Source: Nemertoderma westbladi (Eukaryota > Xenacoelomorpha > Nemertodermatida > Nemertodermatidae). Taken from it: a stretch of 27,162 bases of DNA. The DNA lies in contig JAUCBJ010006980.1 in NCBI GenBank assembly GCA_032718475.1, forward strand, positions 1 through 27,162, given 5' to 3'. Of this stretch, positions 1-9,769 are shown one piece after another. A program made the position numbers and the translations under genes. How positions within the stretch are numbered: position 1 is the first letter of the stretch; each line of letters begins with the position of its first letter. The notes beneath the pieces are model-generated. The model saw only the letters and a list, made by a program, of their open reading frames with translations, was not told the origin of the DNA and made no database searches.

Positions 1-436
1 CTGGGCTCTAACTGCTGAGGACACCAAATCTCTGGATGGCACATTCACAAGAATGCTACGCCGGGTACATTGTGTCAAGTACAATGCACACATCTCCAAC
101 CAGACACTATATAACATTGGAGGTGTCTCATTGGTTCCCCCAAGCTTGACACTAGAACAAAATCGCCTCCGCTTTGCAGGACATTGCTTTCGCCGTGAGG
201 ACCAGCCAGTGCATAATCTTGTACTTTGGCAGCCTCATGGAGTGAATAAGCATGGTGGACAGCCCATGACTTTCTTGAGACGCATCTTAAAGGACACTGG
301 CCTTAAAGATGCGGATGATCTAGCAAATGTCATGGGTGACAGGGAGTTGTGGCGGTGCAATTTTGTTGACAAGCCGGCACAGCATTCTTAAAAATGCAGC
401 TGCAATGCAGCATGCCGATCCTAGTAGTAGTAGTAC
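1..436 (+). mobile_element. 3' end of an RTE-like non-LTR retrotransposon
   Basis: This is the terminal part of a non-LTR element: the end of ORF2 (stop at 389-391), a very short 3' UTR, and a tail of TAG triplets at about 422-435. A second copy of the same 3' end lies at 18413-18741. The two share the coding end and a UTR that contains CAATGCAGCA followed by GCCGAT. Short UTRs and microsatellite tails are typical of RTE-like elements. The tail abuts the reading frame of the BEL/Pao element on the other strand at about 436/437. Either the RTE element inserted into BEL, or a deletion joined them. The 5' part lies outside the window. Confidence 0.75.
2..391 (+). CDS. ORF2 C-terminus of an RTE-like non-LTR element (5' partial)
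   Basis: The frame is open from base 2 to the TAA at 389-391, so it is the C-terminal ~129 residues of a protein that begins before the window. The first ATG at 53 is internal. The sequence matches the C-terminal tail recurrent in animal RTE-type ORF2 proteins: SLDGTFTRMLRRV near the start, then RLRFAGHC, LVLWQPHG, GQPMTFLRR, LKDTGL and GDRELWR. This region follows the reverse transcriptase domain and has no catalytic motif of its own. The family call rests on recalled motif patterns. The strand and the repeat at 18.4 kb are seen directly. No stop or frameshift is visible within this piece. Confidence 0.75.
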   Translation, partial: WALTAEDTKSLDGTFTRMLRRVHCVKYNAHISNQTLYNIGGVSLVPPSLTLEQNRLRFAGHCFRREDQPVHNLVLWQPHGVNKHGGQPMTFLRRILKDTGLKDADDLANVMGDRELWRCNFVDKPAQHS

Positions 437-3400
437 TGGGCCGGATAAGTCTTCATTCTCATACCAGAGAAAGCGAAGGCTATCCTGGTCTGTCTTACAT
501 GCTCTTACCTGGTGGAACATCGCCTCGATGTCACAAGTAAATGCGAATCGCCGCTGTCTAAAACGTAACAGTATTCCGATCAAATAGTTATTCAGGTTGG
601 GACCATCCATCAACTCTGAATTCAGGGACATACCTCTATAGACTGCTGCGCAGTCGTTGACTACTCGGACTTTGTCTGGCTTGTCAGGGTGAGTCACATA
701 GTGGTGCGGAAGGTAATAAGTCTGGTCTGTCACTAAGTCAGGGTCCTCTACCTTCCCAGCAAATCCCTTGGCGAAATAGTTGTTGATCTGGGCGCAATAC
801 TTCTCCCTAATGCCTGGATTCTTCAACAACCGAGCCCTTACTCCGTTTAATCTTTTCAAGGCTAAGTTGTAGTTGTTCTCCAACTTAGGTGGTTGTCGAC
901 GCCACAACATTCCAACTTCAAAATGTCCAGTCGGTAGTAGACGTATAGTGTCTTCCATCATCTCCAGCGACCGTTTCTCATCAGTAGACATGGCTAGGTC
1001 ATATCCACCGGGTTCCATTGCATCCCTATCCAGCCATTCGACGGTTCTGGCTCCTGTCTCGAGGTCCTGGCGTATCAATTCCTTCTGTAGTTCCTCCTCA
1101 CTGTATTGGAAAATGTCTAGGTCTCGATATTTAGCCACTTGACCCTCCACTATGTCTGTATAAGTCAAAACGTTAGTCAGATAAGTAGCGTGGGCCGCTG
1201 AACCAGACCCACGGGTCTGATAACAGTAGTCCTCGGGTTCACTATCTGTCCGGTCGTTGTGAAGTGGTTCCGACAACCTAACATTATCGGGAATCAACTC
1301 CTCGTCCGACTCGCTAAAGTCATTATAGTGGTCAATACAGGTTCTCCTAAACTCGTCTATGTCTGGTGGTTCTACTAACGGTGGTTGAGTTATAGGCTGT
1401 AATTCGTCGTATCTGTTTATTGGCTTGTCGCCACCTGTAAACTCATAAGACATGGGTACTCGTGTATACCAACCTAGTATGGTCCTATGTGCATGTGGTC
1501 CATTGACATGCGGCTCAGCTGGTCTCGTTTCCCATATTTGGTGTGCGATCAGCTGTTCTGCACCAATCAACATAGAAACATTCCTATAACCTACCTGGTG
1601 TCTGGGTATCCTGAGCTTGTCAAAATACTCCTGTGCTATGGGACTCATCGGCGGCACCTTACCTAACTGCCTGCCGAATCCCTTCATAGCTAGACACTTA
1701 AATCCGTCCAATGGCAAAGCTTTCCGTTCTTGTCGAGTATGTTGGTCTCTCGGAAGTAGGGAATCTAGTTCTACCGAAATTCTGTGTCCCTTGAGGTCTC
1801 CTACTCCATGCATAGACTTCAACTCTATTTGGATCTCCTCGGCGTCCTGGAAGCTAGAAACAGCTCTCGCCACTTCCTCGTCGATATAAGATAATGTGGA
1901 CGCAGTGTCCAACATCACATATATTCGCTTCGATCCCTTATCGCCGGTGAGTTTCACCGGAATCACGCTAAATATTTCCGACGTGGCCGATGATAAATAC
2001 GTCCGTGCGCTGGTCGATGAACTATCCGCAGTAAACCCTTGGCAGGTCACTTCTCTCGCGCTCGACTCGCCATCTTCGTCCGACGAACCTGGTTGATAAC
2101 CATCGTCCTGGATGCCAGTGTACGTATTCCTCCTTATCGATACGGGTTCTTTGCTCCCCTTCCTGTGAGGATTTCGCTGTAAGTAACGGTCCGTTGGGGT
2201 GTGGAAATCCGCATGTAGCAACTTGTGATGTAGTCTGCCGCATTCCATGCATCCGTCCTTGCTGTTCGGGCACTGCCGCCGTACATGGCCTAGCGCAAGA
2301 CATGCCCAACAGGTGTCCAACGTCCGCACTTGAACTCTTCTCTGTTCCGAATTTAATTCTTTGAACCGTCTGCAACTATCCAACTTATGGTCGTCAGATC
2401 TTACCTCCTTTAGTAAACAGTATTGGCAACCTACAAATCCATCCGGCAATTCCTGTTGCTTTAACCTAGGTCTATCTAACCGCTCACCTGACCATACTCG
2501 CGAGTCTGATCTAAAGGCTGGGGTATTCGAATTATATCTGTCTACTGAGTTAAATGTCACAGTGGTCCTGTCATCGTCAAAACTTACCATAGACTTACCG
2601 GTAACAGGTTTAGACTCCCTCATATTCTCTTCTGAGAAGTTTGATTTCATCTCTGCTACTGCGTCTGTGGCTATCATGTCATGAATATGCTGAAGTGTCA
2701 ATACTTTACCTTGGCCCTCCAACTTATTCTCTAATTTGCGCCATTTCTGTCGGTAACGCATGTTTAGACGTCTTATTACGCTCTTCAAAACTTCGGCGTG
2801 ATCACCATGATGAGGTAGATTCACCGTCCTCAAGATGTCCAATGCGTTCGAAATAGCGTTCGCTAAGTTCAACAGCTCTAACGGAGTTGTAATCCTTCCG
2901 CCCTTACCCAAGTCTTCTACTATCGACTGCGCCATCTTCGTTTTATTCCCGTAGATGTCGCTAAGCGTCTTCATCGCTAACTCGAATGCCCGTTCATTGC
3001 CGACGAAGTTATCAGCAATGGCTCTAGGTTCTCGATGGAGCATCTGAAGCAAATAGTTGAACTTCTCGTTGGGAGTAAAGGTGCTGTTGGTTAGCTGCTC
3101 GTCGACATAGGTTTTAAAGGTCCTCCAGTGCTTATGGTTGCCCATAAACTTCTGGGGTTGTTGCGTCGGCAGTCCTTGCCTAGCAGCAAACTTACCTATG
3201 TCCCTAAGGGTTGCGTCGTTCCGGGTTAACAAATGGTTTAGTTCCGCAGGGTTATTAAGTCTGGTCCTTTCCCGGTGGTTCCAACTTACCTGCTCCGCGT
3301 CGGTCCTTCTTTCCTTATAGTTTCGGGACTTCTGACGTCTCATGTCTTCCTCTTCATCGCTTGACTCAGTGTCAGTCCTTAGCGCTCGTGTTGGCTTGCG

Positions 3401-5722
3401 CGCCGAGGCCCTGACCCAAGCTTCTTGTATAAATTTCTCAGCCGAATTTTCGAAATTGGGATTATGAATATTCGGGACAGGCGTCCTCACCTGAGGTCTA
3501 TGTGGTATAGTCTCCTCTGATATGCGTACTCGTTGACTAGGCTGGACTTTATCTAACTCAGGCCTGCTGGGATTTGAATTACTTCTTACCTGGGCTGCTT
3601 CCTTTAACCGTAGGTTGCTAAGCATGTCCGTTATAGGTTGGATGTGTGGCGATATAGCTTGCGCTAAACTAGCACTTAACTCATCCCTCGTAATAAATTC
3701 CTGGCTAGGGTTCTGTTGTATAGTCGGCTCTATCTGAGTAATCCGCTGTCTCTCATATGATCCCTCTTCCGGTTTAACCCGGAAGTTCTCCGTCGAACTG
3801 GGTCGGCGCTCCGTCCGCGTATTCCAAACCCGCGGGTTCGGTTCGCCCAATACTCGGCCCGTCGGAGTTTCTTCTCTAAATTCTTCGTTGTCGCGTTCGG
3901 TGTATAGTGGTGCGGTGTTCTGATGCCGTGGATTCTGCGCGATAGGTGAAGCACTAATACCAACTGGCGTGCGATATGTAGAGAACGGTTTGGCGATCCG
4001 TGTACTCGTAATAGCTGGACCGGGTATAGGAATTCTGGTCGTCGTCGACTCGCGTATAGTCGGAGTTCTCGCTTCCTGTTCGGCCTTCTGCAGTGCGAAC
4101 AGTTCTCGCAACTCGGTCCCTACACTCGCCCCACATTCTTCGATCATTCGCATCCCCTTCTCGGCGATTTCATTCGCCTTCCTGGTCCGTTCTTCGCTCT
4201 CTAAATTTAATCTCGCACTTTCCAACTGCGCCAGTTTACGTTCTTCTTCTTCCCTCGCTCGTCTCGCTGCGCCCTCTTCTTCCAGTCGCGCCTTTTCTTC
4301 ATACAACATCTGTCGCTCCTTCTCGATCTCGAGTTCGCGTTCCTTGCGTTCGCGTTCAAGTTCGAGTTCGCGTTCTTTCTGTTCGCGTTCGAGTTGGAGT
4401 TCGCGTTTCTTCGCTTCCTGTTCGCGTTCGAGTTCGCGTTTCTTCGCTTCCCGTTCGCGTTCAAGTTGGAGTTCGCGTTCTTTCTGTTTGCGTTCAAATT
4501 GGAGTTCGCGTTCTTTCTGTTCGCGTTTCAGTTGGAGTTCGCGTTCCTTTCGTTCGCGTTCCGCTTGCTCACGCTTACCTTTGTCTTCCAACTCCCGCAA
4601 CTTTGCGTCTAACTTACGTGCGCGCTCCCGTTCCCGCTCAGCTTCCTTCCGTGCTTCCGATGCACGCAAAACTTCCGCCTGTTGTTCGTCCAGTCGGCGT
4701 CTTCTCTCCTCCGCCGAGTTGTGAGAAACAAGGGATCTAGCACATATAACTTTCCCTCGCGCGTGACTAACCTGGGAATCGCCACTGTCTCTAGATGCGT
4801 CGTCGGGTGGAGTCAGCGTTCTCTGTTGGATGTTCTCCGTCGTCGGTAGCACCTGGCCCGGTACCACCACTCCATTCTGCATCAGCCAGCTAGTAACTTC
4901 CCTTTGATACCGGCGCTCTTCTTTGTCTTGGATCTCTTCTCGCTCCACTAAGTCTCTCAACTCTGCGTCACTCACCTGAGTCGCCTGCGTTTGTGATGCC
5001 CATAGCAGCCAGTTCTCCGTCCTAACCCGTCGGAATCGCTCCGATAACTCGCGGTGCTCCAACAAGGCTGCTAAAACCCTGTCGTAAATCCTCGTCGCCA
5101 CGTCGCTCGACTGAGACTCTACTGCCTTCTTCGCTAGGACTGCAAGCTCCTCCGTCTGCTTAAATAACGCTGAGTTATATCCTCTTCTAATCTCTACTAA
5201 CCCTTCCCTCCCGATGTTCGCTGAGTCAGCTAACATCTTCCTTACCTTGTCCGTCGTCCGAGTTATATGTCCGGCATGCGCGCGAAGTTTCTTCTTTATC
5301 GCGATATCGAACTCTCTATCACTCACCTGACTTACACTCGGTGGACTTGAAGGATTATTTCGGGAACTACGGGTACTCCTAACAGCCGTCGGGACCACGG
5401 CACTTACCATACCCACAGGTCTGGAAACCGGGCTCCGGGCTCTCGCTTCTGCTACACTACCCTCCCTATCACTCACCTCTGTCCGGGCTGCCGTACAGTC
5501 CTTCCTATCAGTAGCGGTAGGGGATCCTAATACTATTACTTGAGGTTGTTGTTCTTCCTCACTAGTCACTGTCTCGTCCTCCTGTTCACTTACGTCAGCG
5601 TCGCTCGCTGCGTCGTCATAGTCGGCATTGTCATCAACAGTAATGTTTACGCTATCGTCAGTCGGCGGTCCGGCCGCCGTCTCGTAGCTGTCCTCTAGTG
5701 CCTCCTTGTCTGAGACACTCAT
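437..5722 (-). CDS. BEL/Pao Gag-Pol polyprotein, truncated in RT
   Basis: One uninterrupted frame runs from ATG at 5722 and continues by chance into the antisense of the RTE tail as far as 320. Domains by residue: an acidic, Ser/Thr-rich N-terminus (1-150); a highly charged coiled coil (about 335-545) made of 11-residue repeats; a disordered Arg/Pro-rich stretch; DUF1759 (about 855-1025, with HKHWRTF and EKFNYLLQML); Cys/His knuckles (about 1098-1175, including CWACLALGHVRRQC and CMECGRLHH); a DUF1758-type aspartic protease (MLDTAS near 1270); and the RT start (about 1668-1760, with FTCDIEAMFHQV). RT motif C (YxDD), RNase H and integrase are missing. The order DUF1759, knuckles, DUF1758, RT is diagnostic of BEL/Pao. 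The absence of internal stops over 5.2 kb suggests a young copy. The ~850 residues before DUF1759 look long for the family. Confidence 0.9.
4300..4570 (-). repeat. 33-bp coding minisatellite (11-residue coiled-coil repeats)
   Basis: Within the BEL/Pao frame the protein repeats a unit of 11 residues, such as ELQLKREQKER, ELQFERKQKER, ELEREQEAKKR, ELQLEREQKER and ELELERERKER. One unit is expanded to 13 residues. At DNA level the plus strand shows repeated GTTCGCGTTC and GAGTTCGCG words. An 11-residue period fits a hendecad coiled coil. The antisense reading gives long Ser/Arg-rich or Val/Arg-rich open frames that are artefacts of the repeat. Confidence 0.8.
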
Positions 5723-5735
5723 AGTCTAAATAATG

Positions 5736-5810
5736 TTTTGCCTTCCGGCAAAAATATCTCGCAAAGTTCGAGATATAATTATAATTTAACCGAAAATACG
5801 GTCAAATTAT
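5736..5810 (-). promoter_or_regulatory. Cluster of three adjacent stem-loops just upstream of the BEL start codon
   Basis: In the sense (minus) RNA three inverted repeats lie back to back, 14-88 nt upstream of the AUG at 5722. Hairpin 1, 5753-5736: 7-bp stem UUUUGCC/GGCAAAA closing a GGAA loop, which fits the GNRA tetraloop class. Hairpin 2, 5776-5754: 8-bp perfect stem AUAUCUCG/CGAGAUAU with a 7-nt loop. Hairpin 3, 5810-5781: 12-bp stem with one G-U pair and a 6-nt loop. The inverted repeats are seen directly. A role in packaging, dimerisation or translation start is inference. Confidence 0.6.
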
Positions 5811-8310
5811 TTGTCTAATAATCAGTTGGTCCAAATGTCAAAATAAATTCGCAATGCAATATTGTGAATTTAATGGGGTATATAGTTATAGCAAATACTA
5901 GCACAATATTTAAACAAAATATTATTATATAGCTACTATATAGTATTAAATACCGGTATAGCACAAAATAACTCTGAATCTAATACAAAATATTCAAAAT
6001 ATACTTGCCGCCCGAATATTTCTAATTTTATATATATAGCTCTAATCAACGTAATTTTAATTTCAAATATTATATGTATCCACTAGCGCGTGGCTACATC
6101 TTCGGGTTGCGACTCTCTCTAACTCTCTCTCTAACTTGAGCGATTCAAAAAACCATGGCCGGCTAAACATAAATATCCTAACTAATAAATTGAGTTCAGC
6201 TTCGCAGTTAAACAACCGATAATTTTTTACTGCTTCCACAAACACACTGGTGCCAACAGAACAACTAACCTTGTTTGCTGTGAGATTCCACGTCCGCGTC
6301 CAAAGATTCAGGCCCTTCGCTGATTGCAAACCGAACCCGCAGACCCACACGAACCCCAAACTCAGAAGTTCCGTCTTGCCATGTATCTCCAGATGGTATA
6401 AAATAACTAAGCGGTTACCTAACATACCGGTACAAAACTCTAGAATTTTACAAAATAATTTTGACCGAAACTGAATTCTCGCAAACCTAGCTAATAATTT
6501 TCAAAAAACTTACTAATTACTGTTTGCCCTAAGGCCTAAGGAACTGCTGTATTCGCAATTAGCAAAAACGCACTACCGTACATCCACTGTACGCAGTACA
6601 GTAAGTAAAACAGTACACCAACCTAACAGCCTAATGATACTGTATGTGGTACGGCAAAACAAATGTCCCTTCTACCGTACGCAGTAACAACAATCAGCCT
6701 AATGTACTACTGTACTATTGTACGCAGCCAGTGAATACAGTAATCTAAACTAACAGCCTAAAATAATATACTCAATGTTCTACTGTACGCTACAGCCTAC
6801 AGCAAATAAAACATACCTCACTGTTAAACAACCGCGACACCTATACTAACAGCAGAACTGTTGAACAGACAAATACCCGTATACCTCTCTGCCAACCTAA
6901 TGAGCTCTCGCCTAACCAATAAGACACAAAGACTGCTCTACTGTTAAGTAAAGGGGATCAGGAGCGTGCTATTACTAAATTGTAAGGGTTGCTAAATACA
7001 AAACCGCTACTTACCGTTGGATGGCGCTAATCTGCCGTCCGCTAATTTACTAAATTTACACAGCTCCTGCAAAATCGCTTGTTCCTTTCTCTACCGATCG
7101 CTCGATAGAGAGCTAACTGTTCGAATCTATGAGCCACGTGGGAATAACCAAAACAATAAACCCGAGTCGGCTCCCTAAGCTTACTTAAGACGAGTGCGAG
7201 GGGCTTTGCACTCAGGGTATATTCTTACGCCTAATTTTACTACTGTTGAAGTACGCTAATGCCTACGTCTTTTCTAATCGCGAATACAGAGGGTTCCCTA
7301 ACGAAATGTGTGAATGCGAGAATATTTAAATAAATCAAAATTGGTACAGTACAATGTCTTTCGTAGGTGATACCGCTCTGGGTCTAAACTTGCCTGCAGC
7401 TGGCTTTAGGCCAGCAATTCACTAGTGTCTTGCGTACTAACTATTGCGATCTAGTTTATTGCCCGCTAATTCAAATAACCGCTCAGCGTGAATAGTTTAC
7501 GGTACTCTAATTATTACCTTAGCTACTCTCCGCTATGCTGCGTACTAATTCTTAATTTTACTAATTAATTACAGTCACAAATATGTAACAGCCTAAAATA
7601 CTGTATTACTTTGACCTAATCAGTAATTATTTACAGTAAACTAAGAGATAGAAATCAATCAAAGGGAAAAGAGCGCCTATCTAAGCATTCGTAATCTTAG
7701 GCACACTTTAGTAACACATCAATCAGAGTCAGCAATCACGGATCACAATAGCACGACTTGCAATTATACAATCTGCAATTATATAATTCACAACTTACTT
7801 ACGTACTTACCCACTTACTTACTGTAAGGTATGCAGGCCCCTCCCGGGTACATCTAGGCTTCCTAACTAACCCAATTCCTGCCCCCTAATACTAAATAGA
7901 GACAAAACCTTGGATCATCAGCCCCCTAATTACTGTACCGGCGAGCGGTCTCCAACCTACAGTCCAAATTGCCCGACCACAATGTTGACCCCCGCCAGCG
8001 TTGCCCGCCTTTGAATCCTCCGCTCTCCCTTAGTCGCCCAACCCCCCGATGTGCCCACCGCCTACTGGCACCTTAGCCCTCCATTATGCTAATAGCTACC
8101 GTAGCGGCGCATGCAAATCACAAAGTCTGACAGTCTCAGAAATCCCTTAGGATTATTGCGCAGAAAGGAATCACATAGAACCATTAATCAAAAAGTAGAA
8201 ATCATAGTTCAGTTGTAATTAGCAGTAATCGAAGGAATTAATTGAGAAACACAATCGAGAGTAATCGCACATGTGAGGTGTCATGGTAAGGCTCTACCGG
8301 CACACCGCCA
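5811..8310 (-). other. Non-coding leader of the BEL/Pao element
   Basis: About 2.5 kb separate the gag start from the candidate promoter. No coding region is convincing. The longest frame (6425-6063, minus, 120 aa) matches nothing I recognise. The segment is rich in short repeated words on the plus strand (ACAGCCTAA, GTACGCAG, CTAATT). A primer-binding-site candidate, minus-strand TGGCGGGGGTCAAC at about 7997-7984, is very weak because no clean LTR end in CA sits right before it. Confidence 0.4.
6585..6800. repeat. Degenerate short repeats (GTACGCAG and ACAGCCTAA words)
   Basis: TGTACGCAG-like words occur near 6588, 6676, 6719 and 6784 on the plus strand. (A)CAGCCTAA or close variants occur near 6627, 6694, 6754 and 6791, and again near 7588. 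Spacing is irregular, about 40-90 bp, so this is not a clean tandem array. It may be remains of a minisatellite or recurring protein-binding words in the BEL leader. Confidence 0.45.
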
Positions 8311-8317
8311 ATTTATA
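8311..8317 (-). promoter_or_regulatory. Candidate TATA box of the BEL/Pao LTR
   Basis: The minus strand reads CCTATAAATTGG here, the only canonical TATAAAT near the proposed 5' edge of the element at 8641. It points toward the gag start. Transcription would begin about 25-30 bp downstream, near 8285. Support is positional only. Confidence 0.35.
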
Positions 8318-8432
8318 GGTGATCCGGATGGGGTGATGCAATAGGGTGACTCAATCGCTCTCCTATTGGCTCTCCAGTCCGTGCTAGCATTAGACCAACC
8401 TGGAAGCAGTTAATCCAATAAGGAGGCCGGAT

Positions 8433-8641
8433 TGTAGCCCTATTGCTTGCCCAAACCTCGAATTATTACCATATATGGTAATGGTTCACGTCTCTGGCTG
8501 CTGAATGGCCAGGACAGCGTCCCTATATGCTAGCCCTATCAAACTAACATCAGCAAGCACAAAATCCAGGGTCCGAATAAACTCGCTACCCTGGAACTAT
8601 CTACATATATCCTAATACAAAATTACGTAGGTAGGGCTACA
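8433..8641. repeat. 209-bp segment bounded by TGTAGCCCTA inverted termini
   Basis: TGTAGCCCTA at 8433-8442 is repeated exactly in inverted orientation at 8632-8641 (TAGGGCTACA). The right terminus is also the proposed minus-strand LTR start. Two readings remain: the 5' edge of the BEL LTR with a chance internal inverted copy, or a small independent inverted-repeat element inserted there. No target duplication flanks the 209-bp segment. Confidence 0.4.
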
Positions 8642-8740
8642 TACTATACAAAATGGATGGATTCAAATATATGGGTGTTTCGATTTCCCTATCTAAATAT
8701 CATTGCGTTATTATGCCTTATCTAAAATATTATGCTGCAC

Positions 8741-8837
8741 AACGGACTAATATTACATACAGTATAACGGACTGATATTGTGTACAGTATAACGACTAAT
8801 ATTGCATACTGCATAATGACTAATATATGTGGATACA
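8741..8837 (+). repeat. 24-25-bp tandem repeat, about four copies
   Basis: Units start at 8741, 8766, 8791 and 8815. Each begins AACGGACTAATATT or a near variant and ends ACAGTAT or similar, so the unit is AA(C/T)(G)GACT(A/G)ATATT...CA(G)TAT. The array ends about 20 bp before the truncated helicase copy at 8856. Its length and spacing are not CRISPR-like. Confidence 0.75.
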
Positions 8838-8855
8838 GCGCCATATACCGTAACA

Positions 8856-9507
8856 GAAGCACATAATGAACACAGACCAACCTTTTGGAGGTAAACTTGT
8901 AATTGCAAATGGAGACCCATACCAACTACCCCCCATTGATGGAAAACTATTCTGGACATCAATCCATTCAGGAACTGCATTTAAGGTAATACTACTGAAA
9001 GAATATGTTCGATGCGCAGCAGACCGTAACCTACAGTTTGTCCTCGAGGCGATCCGCTCCCCAATTATTCCCCCAGATGTTATAGAAGATATAGTCATAA
9101 TCATTTGTAATAATGCCAAATTTCCACCAACATGGGACGATGTACCAGAGCATGCCATGCGTGTTGTTTCAACTAAATGAGGAGAACAAGAAGTAATAAA
9201 ACACTCTCTTGAGGAGAAGGTTCGTGAACCTGGCATTGCTGTTCAGCATATGACAGCAGTAGATGAAGTTTACGATAACTTGCGATGGAAGCCAGCTACA
9301 GGTTATTCCAAAACTCGGATCGATCGTATGAGCTTGGAGCCTGAGGAATTACTTGTATTTGTTGGAGCAGTTCTTCGTCTTACATATAATAAAAGTGTTG
9401 GGAATGTAAAGTTTTCACACAATCGTTTGAAATTTTCACACAGTGATCTAGAGATGTTGAGCAATAATACTTCTAGACAGAATTTAAGTGGTGTTTTGGG
9501 CCGATAA
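8856..9507 (+). pseudogene. PIF1-like helicase, C-terminal fragment (copy A)
   Basis: This is a 5'-truncated copy of the helicase 3' half. Homology to copy B starts near GAAGCACATAATG at 8856. It keeps GDPYQLPPI (the PIF1 motif III region; Q contacts nucleotide in this superfamily) but lacks Walker A and B. A TGA at 9178-9180 replaces the Leu codon present after VVSTK in copies B and C, and the frame then resumes to the stop at about 9507. Several amino-acid differences from B and C make A the most diverged copy. The 3' flank to 9747 is shared with copy C. The helicase assignment is secure; function is lost. Confidence 0.85.
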
Positions 9508-9769
9508 TTTAAGAAAATAAAAAAATATATCTATTTATAAATAAAAAATACACTCATCTGTTCAAAATTTCAAAAATCTGTCTAGAAGTTCTGTACAGCA
9601 GCCCAGCCCCCACTGATGCCCCTTGCCAAATTTGAATTTAACTTGACTTAAATTCTAGGAGCCTTAGCATTTAGATTGAAAATCAGAAAAATTTGAATAA
9701 AATTGGCTGGAAATGCAAATTTGAATTTTTTTTTTAATCGTTTTAAGTAAGTATTTATTAAGTAAGTAT

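Larger units (their letters stand above)
437..8641 (-). mobile_element. BEL/Pao LTR retrotransposon, 3' truncated, with long 5' leader
   Basis: The element is read on the minus strand. Its gag-pol frame occupies 5722 down to about 437 and stops inside the reverse transcriptase. The rest of RT, RNase H, integrase and the 3' LTR are not in the window. Above the start codon lie about 2.9 kb without a convincing gene. The proposed outer edge at 8641 rests on a minus-strand TGTAGCCCTA terminus beginning with TG, and a TATAAAT box 325 bp inside it. Without the second LTR neither the LTR length nor the primer-binding site can be fixed. The region may be an LTR of ~0.65 kb plus a 2.3-kb leader, or an unusually long LTR. 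The edge is tentative; the coding part is certain. Confidence 0.6.

Noticed and set aside
3969-4740. Long plus-strand frames of 251 and 215 aa, Ser/Arg- or Val/Arg-rich
   Set aside because: They are antisense readings of the coiled-coil repeats in the BEL Gag, whose 33-bp repeats keep other frames open.
6063-6425. Minus-strand 120-aa frame in the BEL leader
   Set aside because: No recognisable motif and no support from context. A chance frame is possible at this length.
6620-6800. TTAGGC words (minus strand) resembling nematode telomere repeat
   Set aside because: Irregular spacing and part of the longer TTAGGCTGTTAG word; no telomeric array.
7984-7997. TGGCGGGGGTCAAC (minus strand) as tRNA primer-binding site
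   Set aside because: It has the TGG start, but no known tRNA 3' end fits well and no LTR end in CA sits directly before it. Kept only as a weak mention.
8741-8837. Tandem repeat as a CRISPR array
   Set aside because: No spacers; eukaryotic context; units directly adjoining.
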